From: Phycomyces nitens
Lineage: Eukaryota > Mucoromycota > Mucoromycetes > Mucorales > Phycomycetaceae
Direction: 5' to 3'
DNA: 64,000 bases
NCBI GenBank assembly: GCA_022702545.1
Contig: JAHRBC010000007.1
Span: 744,001-808,000 of the forward strand
Shown: positions 23,601-35,505 of the stretch, in pieces
How the letters are laid out: the number at the start of each line of letters is the position of its first letter
Numbering within the stretch: position 1 is the first letter of the stretch
Program-made: the position numbers and the translations under genes
Notes under the pieces: generated by a model
Seen by the model: the letters and a program-made list of their open reading frames with translations, nothing else
Told to the model about the DNA's origin: nothing
Database searches by the model: none

Positions 23601-24866
23601 ATGGATATCCAGGCCAATTGGCACCAAGGGCACGCTGCCCACACCTCTTTCCCGGTCAATTGCACAGGAGTAATAACCTGTCTAGCCATTCAGGGAGACA
23701 CCATCATCTCTGCATCCAATGATTCAACCATCACCATCACTGACATTCGCACTGGAGAATGCATAAAATCCCTCGTTGGCCATCAGGGAGGAATCTGGTC
23801 CATGAAAGTGTTCGACAATACCCTAATCACAGGCTCCACTGACCGAACTGTTCGTATCTGGGATATCCAGGCCGGAGTGTGCACCCATATATTCACCGGA
23901 TTTGCGTCTACCATCAGATCCCTGGCTCTGGTGATACCTAGATTGACGGCAGACAACAAACTAGAGCCATTGGCCCCTCTGGTAGTAGCAGGCTCACGCG
24001 ATTCCTCTATACGTGTCTGGTGTCTGCCCGATCCCGCCGACCCAGAATACAACGACCCTGAACCAGATGTGTGGCTCCTTCATACTATGCAAGGCCATGA
24101 AAAGGCCATTAGAGCCATTGATGCCCATGGAAACATTTTGGTCGCAGCAAGCTATGACAATGCAGTCAGTGTCTGGAACCTCGAGACTGGCCAATTGGTC
24201 CATCGTATGGAGGGCCATGAAGACCAGGTTACTTGCATTGCCCTCCATTCGGCGTCCAACAGGTGCTTTAGTGGTTCATTGGACAATACCATTCGTGTCT
24301 GGGATACGGTTACGGGTGAATGTGTCAAGGTCCTTAGGAAGCACTATAACCATATCCACACTCTTGCCCTCACTACAGACTACCTCGTGTCTGCTTCCCT
24401 GGACGGAAATGTGCGTGTATGGTCACTCGATAGTCTGGAATGCAAACAGATCATCATCTGCTATCCCTCGGGTGCAAAATGTCTGTATGCAGACGATGGC
24501 ATGATCTTGACAGGCTCGATTCAAGGTGTCCAGATGTGGAATATCAAGACTGGCCAGCTCGTGAAAGACTTGATCACAAATGTTGATTGTGTTCACCACA
24601 TGGCTGTAGATGAGCGCAGATGTATCACGGTTACAAACAGGCAAGTGTGCGAGTTGTTTTCCATTAATAAACCTAACCAATTACATATATATAGCAATGA
24701 GACCTTTGCGTTTGATATCCTGGACTTTGGCGAGCCAGACAATGTTGAATCGGATGATGATAATGTTGATGAAGCAGTCGAATTTCCAAAGACCACAGAC
24801 GATGTAATGGTTTATCAGGATGAAATCAATCAAAAGGTCTTTAATCGAGAAGAAATAGCCGCATAA
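23601..24866 (+). CDS. Cdc4/Fbw7-like WD40 propeller protein without an F-box
   Basis: Single-exon gene of 421 residues from the ATG at 23601. WD40 blades run from about residue 20: VITCLAIQGDTIISASNDST, then GHQGGIWSMK, ITGSTDRTVRIWDIQAG, CTHIFTGFASTIRSL, VAGSRDSSIRVW, GHEKAIRAIDAHGNILVAAS, SGSLDNTIRVWD and VSASLDGNVRVWSL. Blade order and several phrases (GSTDRTVR.WDI, CTH.F.G..STIR, HGN...A.SYDN) match the propeller of the SCF receptor Cdc4. However, there are only about 20 residues before the propeller, and no F-box or dimerisation helix. The C-terminal tail is acidic. It could bind phosphorylated substrates without recruiting Skp1, or have an unrelated scaffold role. The family match is strong; the function is inferred. 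Confidence 0.82.
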   Translation: MDIQANWHQGHAAHTSFPVNCTGVITCLAIQGDTIISASNDSTITITDIRTGECIKSLVGHQGGIWSMKVFDNTLITGSTDRTVRIWDIQAGVCTHIFTGFASTIRSLALVIPRLTADNKLEPLAPLVVAGSRDSSIRVWCLPDPADPEYNDPEPDVWLLHTMQGHEKAIRAIDAHGNILVAASYDNAVSVWNLETGQLVHRMEGHEDQVTCIALHSASNRCFSGSLDNTIRVWDTVTGECVKVLRKHYNHIHTLALTTDYLVSASLDGNVRVWSLDSLECKQIIICYPSGAKCLYADDGMILTGSIQGVQMWNIKTGQLVKDLITNVDCVHHMAVDERRCITVTNRQVCELFSINKPNQLHIYSNETFAFDILDFGEPDNVESDDDNVDEAVEFPKTTDDVMVYQDEINQKVFNREEIAA

Positions 24867-26993
24867 AGCTACGTGTATTTTATATATATATATATATTCA
24901 TATTGCTTGACATGATCCCTTGCGCTTGTTTAGCATGTCGAGTACTAATAATCCTATTAAATAAATCATTATATTAATATTAATAGCAAGGCATATATTT
25001 CTCTCGTTGTCTGTATCCCATGTCCACAGGACAAATATTTATGGTGAAATGTTGCTTGTCAGTAAAAATTCGCATTTTATAAAAAGAAAATAACAGTGCT
25101 GGCGCATGGTGTCTTAATAAAAATATACATGTGCATATATTGCGTATAAAAATAAAAATAAAAAGGGGGTGTTGGGCGCAGATAAACCCTAGATTGTATT
25201 TTCTGTTGAACTACAAGACCCGATAAAACACCCTGAGCAAGACACCTGGTGCTGTTATGCTTTGTGGTTTTATGGGTCTCAAGATGGGGTAACAATCGGA
25301 AAAACTTTTTTTTTCTTCTGGTTTAATAGAAAACCCACCCACAGTTACAAAGTGGTTTTGGTTTGGCTTATTGCTTTAATCATTGGTATCATTTGAGTGG
25401 TCTGATTGATTTATATCATGGCGATGGTGTCATGGATATTGGGGCCGGCCTATAGAGCCACAAGATATGAAGACTAGATTATCGAGGTATTGAATAGTGC
25501 AAGAGTTAAAGACAGTGCCATTAAAATCAGAAATACAGAATGGTTCATATTCACAAGCACAGAATATAAGCACTGAAATAATATGCTAGTCTATACGCAC
25601 ATGTAAAGCCATCATCAGAATTGACCTTGTAGAATACTAAAAAAAGATTACCAATGTTTGTTTGGTAATAGTGGCTAAATGTATTCTTCAACTGCCTTTT
25701 TCGCCAAAATGATTGCAAATGAGAACATTAATTTAATATCAACTCTATTAACCAACTTTCTGAATCTATATTTACTATTAAACGTATATCCCCTATATAA
25801 AGACTTGCCATTTATCACGTTCATTTAAAACACACAAGCCACGGCTTCAAAAGAATATAATTACAGTAGATATTCTCTTTCTACCTATAGCCGGGTTATA
25901 GGATGTAATTGTAGATTATTGAATAGCCAGCAAAAATAATACTGGACAGCAAACTGGACAGCTGCTTATTGACAAGATTAAAAATAACAACAATGATATT
26001 TAGAGTCTTAGCTGTCATGTATTCAGGTATGTAGCCTAGTCTATAAATGATCAAAAGGGCATCATAATTGACAATGCAAACAGTATAACCATATTTAACA
26101 AATACCCTATTTTACTTGCATACATCTTTTTTGCTTAGAGATTTATAGTTGATAGAGCCATTTGAAATCAGCATGGAGTGTCAAAGAAGATGAATGACCA
26201 TTTATATACATTATGCCATATTGTTCTGATATCAGCCCACATTAGTGACTTTGCGAAACATCAAGGGTGAGCAAGAAGCCATGGAGCAAGATGGTCTTTA
26301 TAGATTCTATTGAATATTAAATATACCAACAATATCCTGGTGAAATGGGTCATGATATCTAGTCTTGGAATATCAAGCCACCGATCGATTGGGTTTCTTT
26401 CCTTTTTTATAGTCATATCCGTATGCCGTTTTATATAGATATAGATATAGATATAGATATAGATATTGGTATTTTCAGTGTATTGCTTTTTTTTTCTGAT
26501 ACATATGTATATTAGTCACTTGTCTACGTAGTGGATATATTGCTAATTCATGTTGTGTGTGATCGTTTTTTTTTTCAAACTTACTTTCTTAAAGAATGAC
26601 AACCGCAATACCAATATTATGCGACATTACTCTTCTTTGTACATGCTCCATTCAATAAAAACCAGGTCAACTTGATATAAAAAGACTTTTAAATAAAATG
26701 AAACCGGCTCCTCAACACTTATCGCGTGAATTATCGAGTTTAAGAAAGCAAGAATAACCCCACTTTATGTTTCTTTATCCTTCTTAGCTCTTGGTCTTTA
26801 TCTTTTATAATCTACACCTATAAACGATATAGGCATACATACATACATACAGACGTACATATATATATATACATATATATAAATGTATGTATATATATAT
26901 GTATCTATACATAAATACATACATACATATCTATATATATTTGCTGCAAAGTACACTAGATCTATTTTCAACCATCAAAGCACAGAATCATTC
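24867..26993. promoter_or_regulatory. Long (2.1 kb) upstream region of the APSES gene
   Basis: No gene is supported in this AT-rich stretch. It includes TA runs at 24882-24897, GATATA repeats at about 26433-26466, and alternating ATAC/ATAT tracts at 26830-26940 next to the start. A telo-box-like AAACCCTAGA lies near 25184. Unusually long non-coding upstream regions are typical of fungal developmental regulators of the StuA/Efg1 type, so much of this may be regulatory; that is inference. Confidence 0.4.
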
Positions 26994-28886
26994 ATGTATT
27001 CCTCGACATTCCCTTCAATGGCTCAATATTCGGCTAAGCAACCACATCAAGCCGATTTTCCAGTCAATGCTCACAATCCAGAACCGAGTTTTAAAAGCAC
27101 ATCAATCTCACCTACTGAAAGCAGCATTTCTGGACCAACAGGTATGTGTATTTGGTGTTCAAATACTGGATTCTGATAAAGATTTACAGAATGGCGCCAG
27201 AACCAAAAGGACGTCTCGAGACCCAAGCCAAACAACATTGAATTAGTGGATCTAGCAATCTCTCATGGATCGGCTTTCATACCCGTTCAACACGGCATAC
27301 AATGGCCAGACACCAACATGACCTCCCCTGTACCAACCCAGGCGGACCTCGAGATCACAAAGGATTCGGCTTGTTTGCACCAAGGCTCTAGTAGCCATAC
27401 TCAAAATAATATCAAGGCAATTCAGACTGAATTAGCAGATCATCCACGCCGCCCAGTTGTTCCAAGGGTCAGACTTACTACGACAATGTGGGAGGATGAG
27501 GACACCATTTGCTATCAAGTCGACTTGAAGAATGTCTGTGTCTCTAGAAGAAAAGGTAAGAGTATCGTTTATTTCGAGGATTAAACTGACACTCTGCTCT
27601 AGATAACAATATGATCAATGGAACAAAGCTACTTAATGTTACCGGAATGTCTCGAGGAAAACGGGATGGAATCCTAAAGAACGAAAAGGATCGAGTGGTC
27701 ATCAAGGTGGGAGCCATGCATCTCAAGGGAGTATGGTAAGCTTTGGTCTCTTGAGAGATCCAAGAACAAATATTTAATAGTGAACCTCTAGGATCACTTT
27801 TTCAAGAGCTTATTTACTTGCAACTCGCTACAAGATACACGATTCCCTGTATCCGCTTTTTGTCGAAGATCCTAGCGTGTTTCTTTATGTGTCCCCGTTT
27901 CAACACTCGGTGGGAAAAGTAGACCATCAAAACCAATCCTATAGAAGACTGTCTTTGCTTGGAAGCACCTCTAGTATAATAAAGGTGTCTGGAATGTGTC
28001 ATAGTGATACCCATGGGACAGAAACAGCCGAACAGTCTGGTAAGCTTTACTATTGGTATTCGAAAATATTTTTTTCTTGCAAGCTAATGATCTTGTTGTT
28101 TTCAATAATGTACAGATTCTGGATTTCAGCATGATAGATACTATAATAGCAGCAACTCCAGTCTAGACCACCCACCAAGACATACACCGCAGCTTTATGA
28201 GAGCGTAGGGGGCAACAGTGATTGTCATTCACCAGAAAACAGCAGTATCCAGCATGGTTTCTTTAGAAACTCGATGCACAATACCCAAAACCCTATTACT
28301 GTTCTCAGCCAGCAAGGCCAATACAAAGACATGTATTCAAAAGGATATTTTATAAATAGTTCGCTGCAGGAATACGACCAGAAATACAGTGTTCATGAAA
28401 AGTCTGACGAAGGGCTGTACAGCTATAGTATGAATACACCTTGCAAAGGTAAAGTATTGAGATTTTACAGGTCTTGAACGTTTTAATAAACATTCCCTGA
28501 TCATCTTTATAGATTCACACAGTAACCTAGAAGCCTCTCATATTCCTTTAGCAAGATATCAAACTAATAATGTTAGCAGCATCTCCCAATCTTCTGAATT
28601 ATCGGTGGCGCAAGGAACAAGCCCTTATATAGCCCCGATATTCTCTCCACTGCATGTAGAGGCAGAACCGAGATACGAGACTTCTGGCTCACATGGTAAT
28701 TACCGCGAAATATTCCCAGTGGACACATACACACGCGGGATCCATTCGCGCTTTCACCCCTACACATCGCCAGGAAAGCACTCTTCGAATGTCAGACCAT
28801 TGAACATGGCTTCATCTGATCCAGATTCTGGATACCTTGGATCAAAATCAAAATCAAAGAAACCCTATACTAAAAATAATATTTAA
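26994..28886 (+). CDS. APSES-domain transcription factor (StuA/Efg1/Sok2 type)
   Basis: Sequence-specific DNA-binding regulator of the class that controls morphogenesis and sporulation. Six exons: 26994-27141, 27190-27555, 27603-27735, 27792-28039, 28116-28448, 28513-28886. The APSES (KilA-N-like) domain spans exons 2-4: [20 protein letters not shown], then [38 protein letters not shown] and [10 protein letters not shown]. It is complete, with no truncation of the winged-helix core. The flanks are Ser/Gln/His-rich and disordered, as usual in the family. The second ATG (27018) is an alternative start. Regulation probably depends on the long upstream region. Confidence 0.93.
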
Positions 28887-29238
28887 AGAGTATGTATCCT
28901 GTTTTAATTTTTCTTTTCTTTTTACTTTTATTACACACATTTATTCCAGTGTACAACATTCGATTTACCATATTATTAGGCCTTTTTATTATTATTATTA
29001 TTCAATCAATTGTACATGGATATTATTTGAAGACATAAAGTAAAATATACTGCTTTATATTTTGTATGTACATTGTTGCAAGCTATTATTAAATGTACTT
29101 GTCACCATTCCATTTCTTATATATATGTATATATATATAAAGAAAAGAGGTATAGAAATGATCAAGTAGAACATGTATGTTGTATGATTTGCCTTTGGCT
29201 ATTTTTCTCTCTCGTAGTTATTGTGGCTTAAATTAGAC
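28887..29238. terminator. Convergent 3' flanks of the APSES and FPGS genes
   Basis: 352 bp between two convergent stop codons; AT-rich with T-runs, an ATT run (28986-29003) and TA runs (29119-29140). These are likely cleavage/polyadenylation regions for both genes. No gene is present. Confidence 0.4.
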
Positions 29239-31247
29239 TCACTGTGGTGCAATTCCAAGCACAGTAAGAGTGTTTCCAACCATAATCAGACTGCCAGTGG
29301 CCAATATCTGAACCTTTTTGGCTTCAGTAGACTTTGTATGGTCTACTATCCACTCTGTTGCTTCTTCAAGCGAGCCAACGACATGAACATTCTCGGGGCT
29401 AAAAGAAGGAACCTGCTTTACCCAGCTCTCTGCCAACAAGGACTGCATGGATAGGACATCAGCCATAGAAACGGTATAGTTGGTATTGTCTAGGTACACT
29501 TTTGATTAGTCTCCAGCCAAAAACAAAAAAAAACAAAAATAGGCATTTTTCTATTGTTTTTACCTGCTGAATCACCTTCACGGTATGTCATGTTGGTTGT
29601 AAAGATTACATGGTCAAATCCAACAAATGGCTGGATTTTAGAAATGACTTGTAATAAGTTGGGCCCATCTCTGCCATTGGAAGTGTTGAAGACCAAGATG
29701 CGAGATACATCCTTGATGTCCTTTTTGTCTTTTGCCACCTGTCTGAACCAGTCTGCACACACCTGGAGACTCTCAAGGGTATGTGCTCCATCAAGATACC
29801 ATGTAACCTCTTTGGATTTGGGGATTTGGGAAGCGCATTTTGTATCTGTTGAGCTGAGCTGCTGTCCACGTCCAGGCCACTTTACATTTGCGAGACCCTT
29901 TCTGAATCCAGCTGGAACTGCCTCGGTGAGTTCAACCTGACGACAGTGCTTTAACCAGATCTTGCAAAGTGCAATTGCAGTCAAGGCGTTGTATTTTTGG
30001 TGAATACCAGCCAAGCCTATTGTTATCAAAGGAATTAGATAAACAGTAGAATACCCAAGAGATATTACTTACCAATCTCCACGTCTTTAAGGACATCAAT
30101 ATCACGAGCATGCAAGATTTGCAAGGGAGCCTAATTACAACATGTTGGTTATCTAGGTTATTCAGACTATTATTATTATTATCAATTACCTCTTTTTCTT
30201 TGGCTCTCTCTTCAACTACTTTCATGGCTTCAGGAAGTTGCTCAAATGCAACAGCAGGAACACGGTGCTATTGACTTACAGTCAGTAAAGGATTTTTAAA
30301 GATCACTTGTTGGGATTACCTTGATAATGCCAGCCTTGTGCCAAGCAATCTTGTCGATAGTGTTACCCAACACACCAACATGATCCAAACCTAATGCTGT
30401 GATACCACACACAACAGGCTTCTCCACCATATTTGTAGAGTCATATTCTCCACCGACACCGACTTCGAGAATAGCAACATCAACCTTGTAATCACAATCG
30501 ATCAATTACATGCTTCTTTATCACTACAAAATAAAATAAAAACACGCCAAAAGTACCTTTTCCTGAATGAAGGCGTGGAATGCTACCAGTGTCAAGTAGC
30601 GAAAGTAAATTGGCTTGTCTGGATGCTGTCTTTGGTCTCTGAGGGAAGCTTTCAAATCCTGGATATTTTATCAGACACCATTGATTTATGGCCTCTAATC
30701 CTTGAAAATATACCTTATCGCTCAGTCCAGCCTTTGCCAATGCCTCTTCCTTGGTGTTCTCTAGTCTGTCCCATACTTCGTTTGAATACTTTGCAAACAA
30801 TTCTTCGCTCAAGGGCTCTCCATTGATTCTGATTCGCTCACGGACAGAGATTAGGTGAGGCGAGGTGAACAGACCGGTTTTGATAGGCTTCTGGTCGGGA
30901 TAGTTGGAGAGAATAGACTGAGTGATTGCACTAGTCGAGCCTTTTCCTTTGGTGCCTGTCACGTGAACCACGTTTAATTGATCGAGGGCCTTGACCTAAA
31001 AGCAAGATCTGTCAGTTTAGATCTAGAGATAAGGACGTTTAACTTGCCTCGTAACCGATGCGCTTAAGATACTCGCGCATCTCTGGAAGACTCTGTTCAT
31101 TTGCGCGTGGACCTGCCTTTCTCAGTTTCTCGAGAAGAGAGGCATTCGTTTGCAATGAGTTGAGTCTGTCAATGGCAGTCTGTGCTGAAATGAGTTTGGA
31201 TCTCGTGTTATTTGTTGGCCTGTAGAAAGTACCTTGAAATTGGACAT
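29239..31247 (-). CDS. Folylpolyglutamate synthase
   Basis: Adds glutamates to reduced folates so they are retained and used in one-carbon metabolism. Nine exons: 31233-31247, 31048-31179, 30714-30995, 30557-30658, 30320-30484, 30190-30267, 30073-30130, 29564-30016, 29239-29489. Key motifs are the P-loop [13 protein letters not shown], the folate-binding segment [62 protein letters not shown] and [10 protein letters not shown]. The ATG at 31247 gives MSNFK joined to [13 protein letters not shown], matching cytosolic forms. A longer frame back to 31383 could give a mitochondrial leader. The intron after exon 2 has a GC donor (GAG|GCAAGT), the only choice that keeps frame. Confidence 0.93.
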
Positions 31248-31587
31248 TTTTGGGAGGGTAGAGTACCAATGCTTGGAAGAGGTTTGGAAAAAGAGTGCAG
31301 GAAAGCGCAACATACAGTGCAACTGTTTGCTTTATAGTGAATAAAATGCGAGCACAAAAATTTAAAACTCGAACAGAACACATCTGATCTTCAAAGTAAA
31401 TTTGACGCTTTTTGATGAATGACTGGCCAATCCAAGGCCTCCATCTCCATCAGTACTTTTTTTTTTGCTAGATCTCAAGTTACATGATTGCTACTGGAGA
31501 TATGGTATCATTGGATCTAGCTATTGCCTGTCAAGCATCAATACAAGCCATGTTTATTAAAGCTGTATACTTCTTCTTCTTTTTTTG

Positions 31588-32589
31588 TTATTTAGGGACA
31601 TGGATCCACCCTTCAATTTCATTGGAAATCTCGCTTGCCAATGTCTCTACGGCCTTTTTGTCCTTGCCGACAATGCTTACCACTACACGGGCTCCAGTGG
31701 AATCTTGACCCCATTTTGGATAGCTTCCAATCTTGATAGTTCCATCCTTGACCCTTTCCTGGGCTGCTGTCAGACAGTCGGCAATTTTCCCTTCTGGCTG
31801 GGCCGTGGCAATCTGAATACGATGGTACTTTTCGGTGCCCTGTTTCCCGGTCTTTGCTTCAATTAAGGACAGGATATGGGGTTGAAGAGATTCAAATAGT
31901 CTCTCAAACAGGCGAGGAATGCCAGGCAAGACGTGTATGTTTTCATTGACAACCACTATAGGTACCCATAGCTCAGGGGAAGTACGGATAAGTGTAGAGG
32001 GTTTTGGAAATATTGCCATTCGTTTTCTGGCATCATTAAGAACCCAGCCTGGAAGGTGACCGGACTTTTCTTCCATTTGTTTGCATGTTTCCAGATCCAG
32101 TTCGAGAGGAAGATTGTATGCCTTGGCCAGAGCAGCATAAGTGATATCATCGTGGGTTGGGCCTAGTTATGTGAGTATTAGGTTGGACCAAGAGCATCTT
32201 TACCTATGCCGCCACTTGTGAACACAATATCGTGTTGGCTAGAGAGCCGTCTGATGGTTTCTGCAATAGCCTCATAATCATCTGGTATGGTCTCTACTCG
32301 CTTCAGGTCCACACCGAGATCAAAAAGCGATCTGGCTATCTATATTTCATAAGAGGGGTGATTACTCGAGGCATTAATTAAAATGCCATTGTATCTTGCC
32401 TAGAAAATGAGCATTGGAATCGCGTGTTTTGCCATTGAGAATCTCGTCACCAATGATGCAACATGCAGCTGTGAATGAGTTATTAGACGACATTTGTTGT
32501 ATAGATCGATGGAGAATATTGTGGTGGTTTCTTTGTAGCTGTTGACAAACAGGACTAGCTAGCTTCGAAAGGCCAAATAATAGTGACAT
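31588..32589 (-). CDS. Molybdopterin-binding (MoCF biosynthesis/FLAD1-MPTb) domain protein
   Basis: Three exons (32400-32589, 32204-32335, 31588-32162). The protein has a basic N-terminus that could target mitochondria, then the MoCF/CinA-like domain: CCIIGDEILNGKTRDSNAHF, LARSLFDLGVDLKRVET, and TSGGIGPTHDDITYAAL. The C-terminal part includes VLPGIPRLFERLFESL. This domain is fused to FAD synthase in animals (FLAD1, where it hydrolyses FAD) but stands alone in many fungi. No PAPS-reductase-like FAD synthase domain is present here. The first intron reads CTAG|GCAAGA, a GC-AG intron, forced by the frame. The exact substrate is not established. Confidence 0.82.
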
Positions 32590-32858
32590 TGTTATTTCCA
32601 ATGATTTTTTTTAGGTTCTCCCGCAACACACACGCATATCTATTGATATATGACACCGGCTGAAATTGCCAAGGCTCAGCTTTGTAGAGCGCACTTTTAA
32701 AGTGAATGATATCAAGTTGCCATGGATACCTCTCTTTTTTATATATATATAAAAATGGACAAAAAGGAACCCATTAAAACAACAATATAGATTCAAACAT
32801 ACTATTACTATTATTGTATTATTGTATTATTATTATTATTATTTAACAGAGTGAATGG
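32590..32858. other. Short intergenic spacer with ATT run
   Basis: Lies between the MPTb gene start and the OTU gene stop, both on the minus strand. It has a TAT/ATT run at 32800-32842 in the 3' flank of the OTU gene and presumably the MPTb promoter. No gene is supported. Confidence 0.4.
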
Positions 32859-34233
32859 TTAACCCTTTATCAATGAATTATAATGGGCTCCAAGTGAATA
32901 CAGGTGCTTGTAGTATCTATTGAGTGGTCTTAATACATGCTTGTCGTTTCAAGATATTACTTACGCCAAGACCAGCGGCTTCTTTTCCGCAAACTCTTCA
33001 TCACCAATTTTGAGTACAGGCGATCCCATCTGAATGACATGGATAGGCACCTTTTTGGCTTTAGAGAGTGCCAGAATCTACACAATATATGTATGGGTAC
33101 GCTTTCTATATAATCATTCACCATCTTACCTCCAATTGACCTCCCCAACGTGGCGAATTTTCAACATCATTGCAATACTGTTTGAAATCATCTATTTTGC
33201 CAGAGTTTAAGACAGACCAACTCCAAAGTATCTTTTACTTACCCGCACTAAATATGTCTCCATCATCCTTGTATAAAAATGGTATGAAATCATCAGAATG
33301 CTCTCTCATGTATCTTGCTGCCTCTTTACGAAGCTCAGGGTAGTTTATCTGACAGAAGACATTGATTAAATAGACACATTTATATACGATCCCTTACCTT
33401 TTCTTGATAAACATACTCCAATTGCTTTGCAATCGAGTTGTAGAGACTGATATCATGGTCAATTAACTTTTTCTTCTTCTTTTTCTATCAGGCCTAGTCT
33501 TCTTACCAATGACCATCAGCAGAAATCTAAGTAAATCAAACCACCAGTCAATTTTAACTTTCTTGTTGCATTGAAACATACTTCTTGAACTTTTAGCTTT
33601 AAAGGATCCAACTGTTCCTTGATAGCCTCACATTCTAATGCTCCCATATCTACTTGTCCCAAAGCTTCTTTCTCTGCTTCATCACGTATTTTCTGTAATG
33701 CCTCTTCTCTGCGTTGCTTTTTCAAGTCGTGCTTATTGGGTTTCTTCTTTTTTGTAGTCAAAGTAGGAGATGGCAAGGGAGCCACTGGTTCTTCCTCTTC
33801 AGCCAAACGTTCAAGTCTTTCCAGTGAAATACCGTCATCTGGTACCTAGAATAACGATATATATATATATATATATCAACGGGATATTCAATCATGCCAG
33901 TTTTTGTATCATCATCACCTCTTCTTCATTCAATGGTTTTCCTGTCAACGAGGATCGAAGTTGAGCCAGTTCGCGCTCTTGTTTTTCCCTTAATTCACTC
34001 TCAAGTTCTGCTGCCTTTGAGACCATTGCTCTCTTTTTGCGCTTGTCGCTCTTGGGAACCGACTTTCGCATATTCGTTATAGTGCTCTGAAGATCGCGTT
34101 GTTCTATCCTGTGGCGATGCAGCATACTTTCCAGGGTTTCTTCTCCGTTTGGAGATGGTGGGTGTTCTGGAACTGGTGCAACAGCGGCAACATCTTCTGC
34201 TGCTTCAAAAAGTTCTTCTGTAGCACTACTCAT
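32859..34233 (-). CDS. OTU-domain deubiquitinase, OTUD6/Otu2-like
   Basis: Cysteine protease predicted to remove ubiquitin, with ribosome-linked roles in yeast Otu2 and animal OTUD6B. The ATG at 34233 starts MSSATEELFEA. The family's N-terminal coiled coil follows (LESMLHRHRIEQRDLQSTI, SVPKSDKRKKRAMVSKA), then a lysine-rich linker and the OTU domain. Spliced exons give ISADGHCLYNSIAKQLEYVY with the catalytic Asp and Cys (DGHC), LRKEAARYMREH, then NSPRWGGQLEILALSKAKK and the C-terminal HLYSLGAHYNSLIKG carrying the catalytic His. All catalytic positions look intact. The intron inside the active-site exon (after GGTCATTG) needs acceptor ATATCAG to restore Cys. Confidence 0.9.
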
Positions 34234-35505
34234 CCTAATGTCAAAAAATATATATAAAAAAGAAGAGGATGGTTTTTTGATAATCGTGACCACGAAATTT
34301 AAACTAATCGTTCAAAGGTTGATTATTTTTCCACCAATGCAAAAACCAAAAGGCGAGTAAAATCTGGCCAACAAAGCGTGGATATTAGATTGAATGGTAG
34401 ATACAATCGCTAGGCCGTCTGGGATAGAGACCAAAAAGCCTCTTGTGTTCTTCTTTTGGATTCTTCTTGTCATGACCCTTTGTTGATATAACAAAAAAAA
34501 GTATTGGAACAGGATGATTGACATCATCATGTACGCATTTTACCGTGTGGGTTGGTGAGACAAGATGTTTTTTATTTTTGTTTTTTGTTTTTTTATATTG
34601 AATTTATTGGACACCCGTGCGTAAACAGGTAATTTGGTACTAAAATTATATGTGTTGCATTTGATCTTGCCAGGAACAGGTAAGCACAATTAATGACTGA
34701 AAAGAGGCTCAATGGTTACCATGGAGATTTGCAAGCACAATTAAAATATTGCTTTTGGGTCTAGGCGGATGTTTAATTCGTCACCTAAACGATGCCAAAA
34801 GTGACACAGAAATCTTGGAAATGTGATTGTCATGACGATTTGTATACGTTGGCCAGAAAGCTTGTTGTCATGGAAACACCCCAAATTTGCCACATATTAA
34901 ACTAATATCAAGACAAATAGGACATACAATCAATGTTTATCTAGTGTACCAATGACTAAATTATGGATCTAAAGCCATGTCAAGACCATGGTCTGGGCAA
35001 AGGAATATTTTGAACTTATGCTACTGAGACTGAAAGGGGGGTGAATAGGAACTGTAGGACCAACGACATTCTGCCAGATCGCTAAAGGCATTCCCGCATT
35101 GTACCAGATCATTTTGATAGACGCTGTTTTCGGTTCTTGGATGATTAAATGGCCATCTAGATAGCAAAATATATCTATTTAACCAAAAATCCAGTTTATA
35201 AAGTGCACAATGCCTGCACAAAACAAATGTCCTGAATATACAGATGAAATGTCTATATGTATTGTATAATTTTTTTTTTAAAAAAAATCCATGATTCAGG
35301 GATCAAACAGTACCGGAGACATTGCATTTCAGCTAATCTTATTTGATCCCAAAACACACAATGGTCTTTATGTGAGACCATTTCACAAATGCGCCCCTCA
35401 AATTTGTTCTCCTCAGTCCGCTTATAAAAGCCGGTTATTCGCGCCTTTCTGGCCCTCTTGTCTGCCGTCTTTCTCAACCCATCTTTATCTTTTATTTATC
35501 TCACA
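34234..35505. promoter_or_regulatory. Divergent upstream region, OTU gene / debranching enzyme
   Basis: 1.27 kb with no supported gene. Immediately before the debranching enzyme start, a T/C-rich stretch (35455-35500) suggests a core promoter or leader. Short frames in this interval lack family features. Confidence 0.4.

Noticed and set aside
31039..31383. Upstream-extended FPGS start at 31383
   Set aside because: The leader has no clear homology and reads through a 53-nt intron. The ATG at 31247 joined to exon 2 gives the conserved N-terminus. It is kept only as a possible alternative start.
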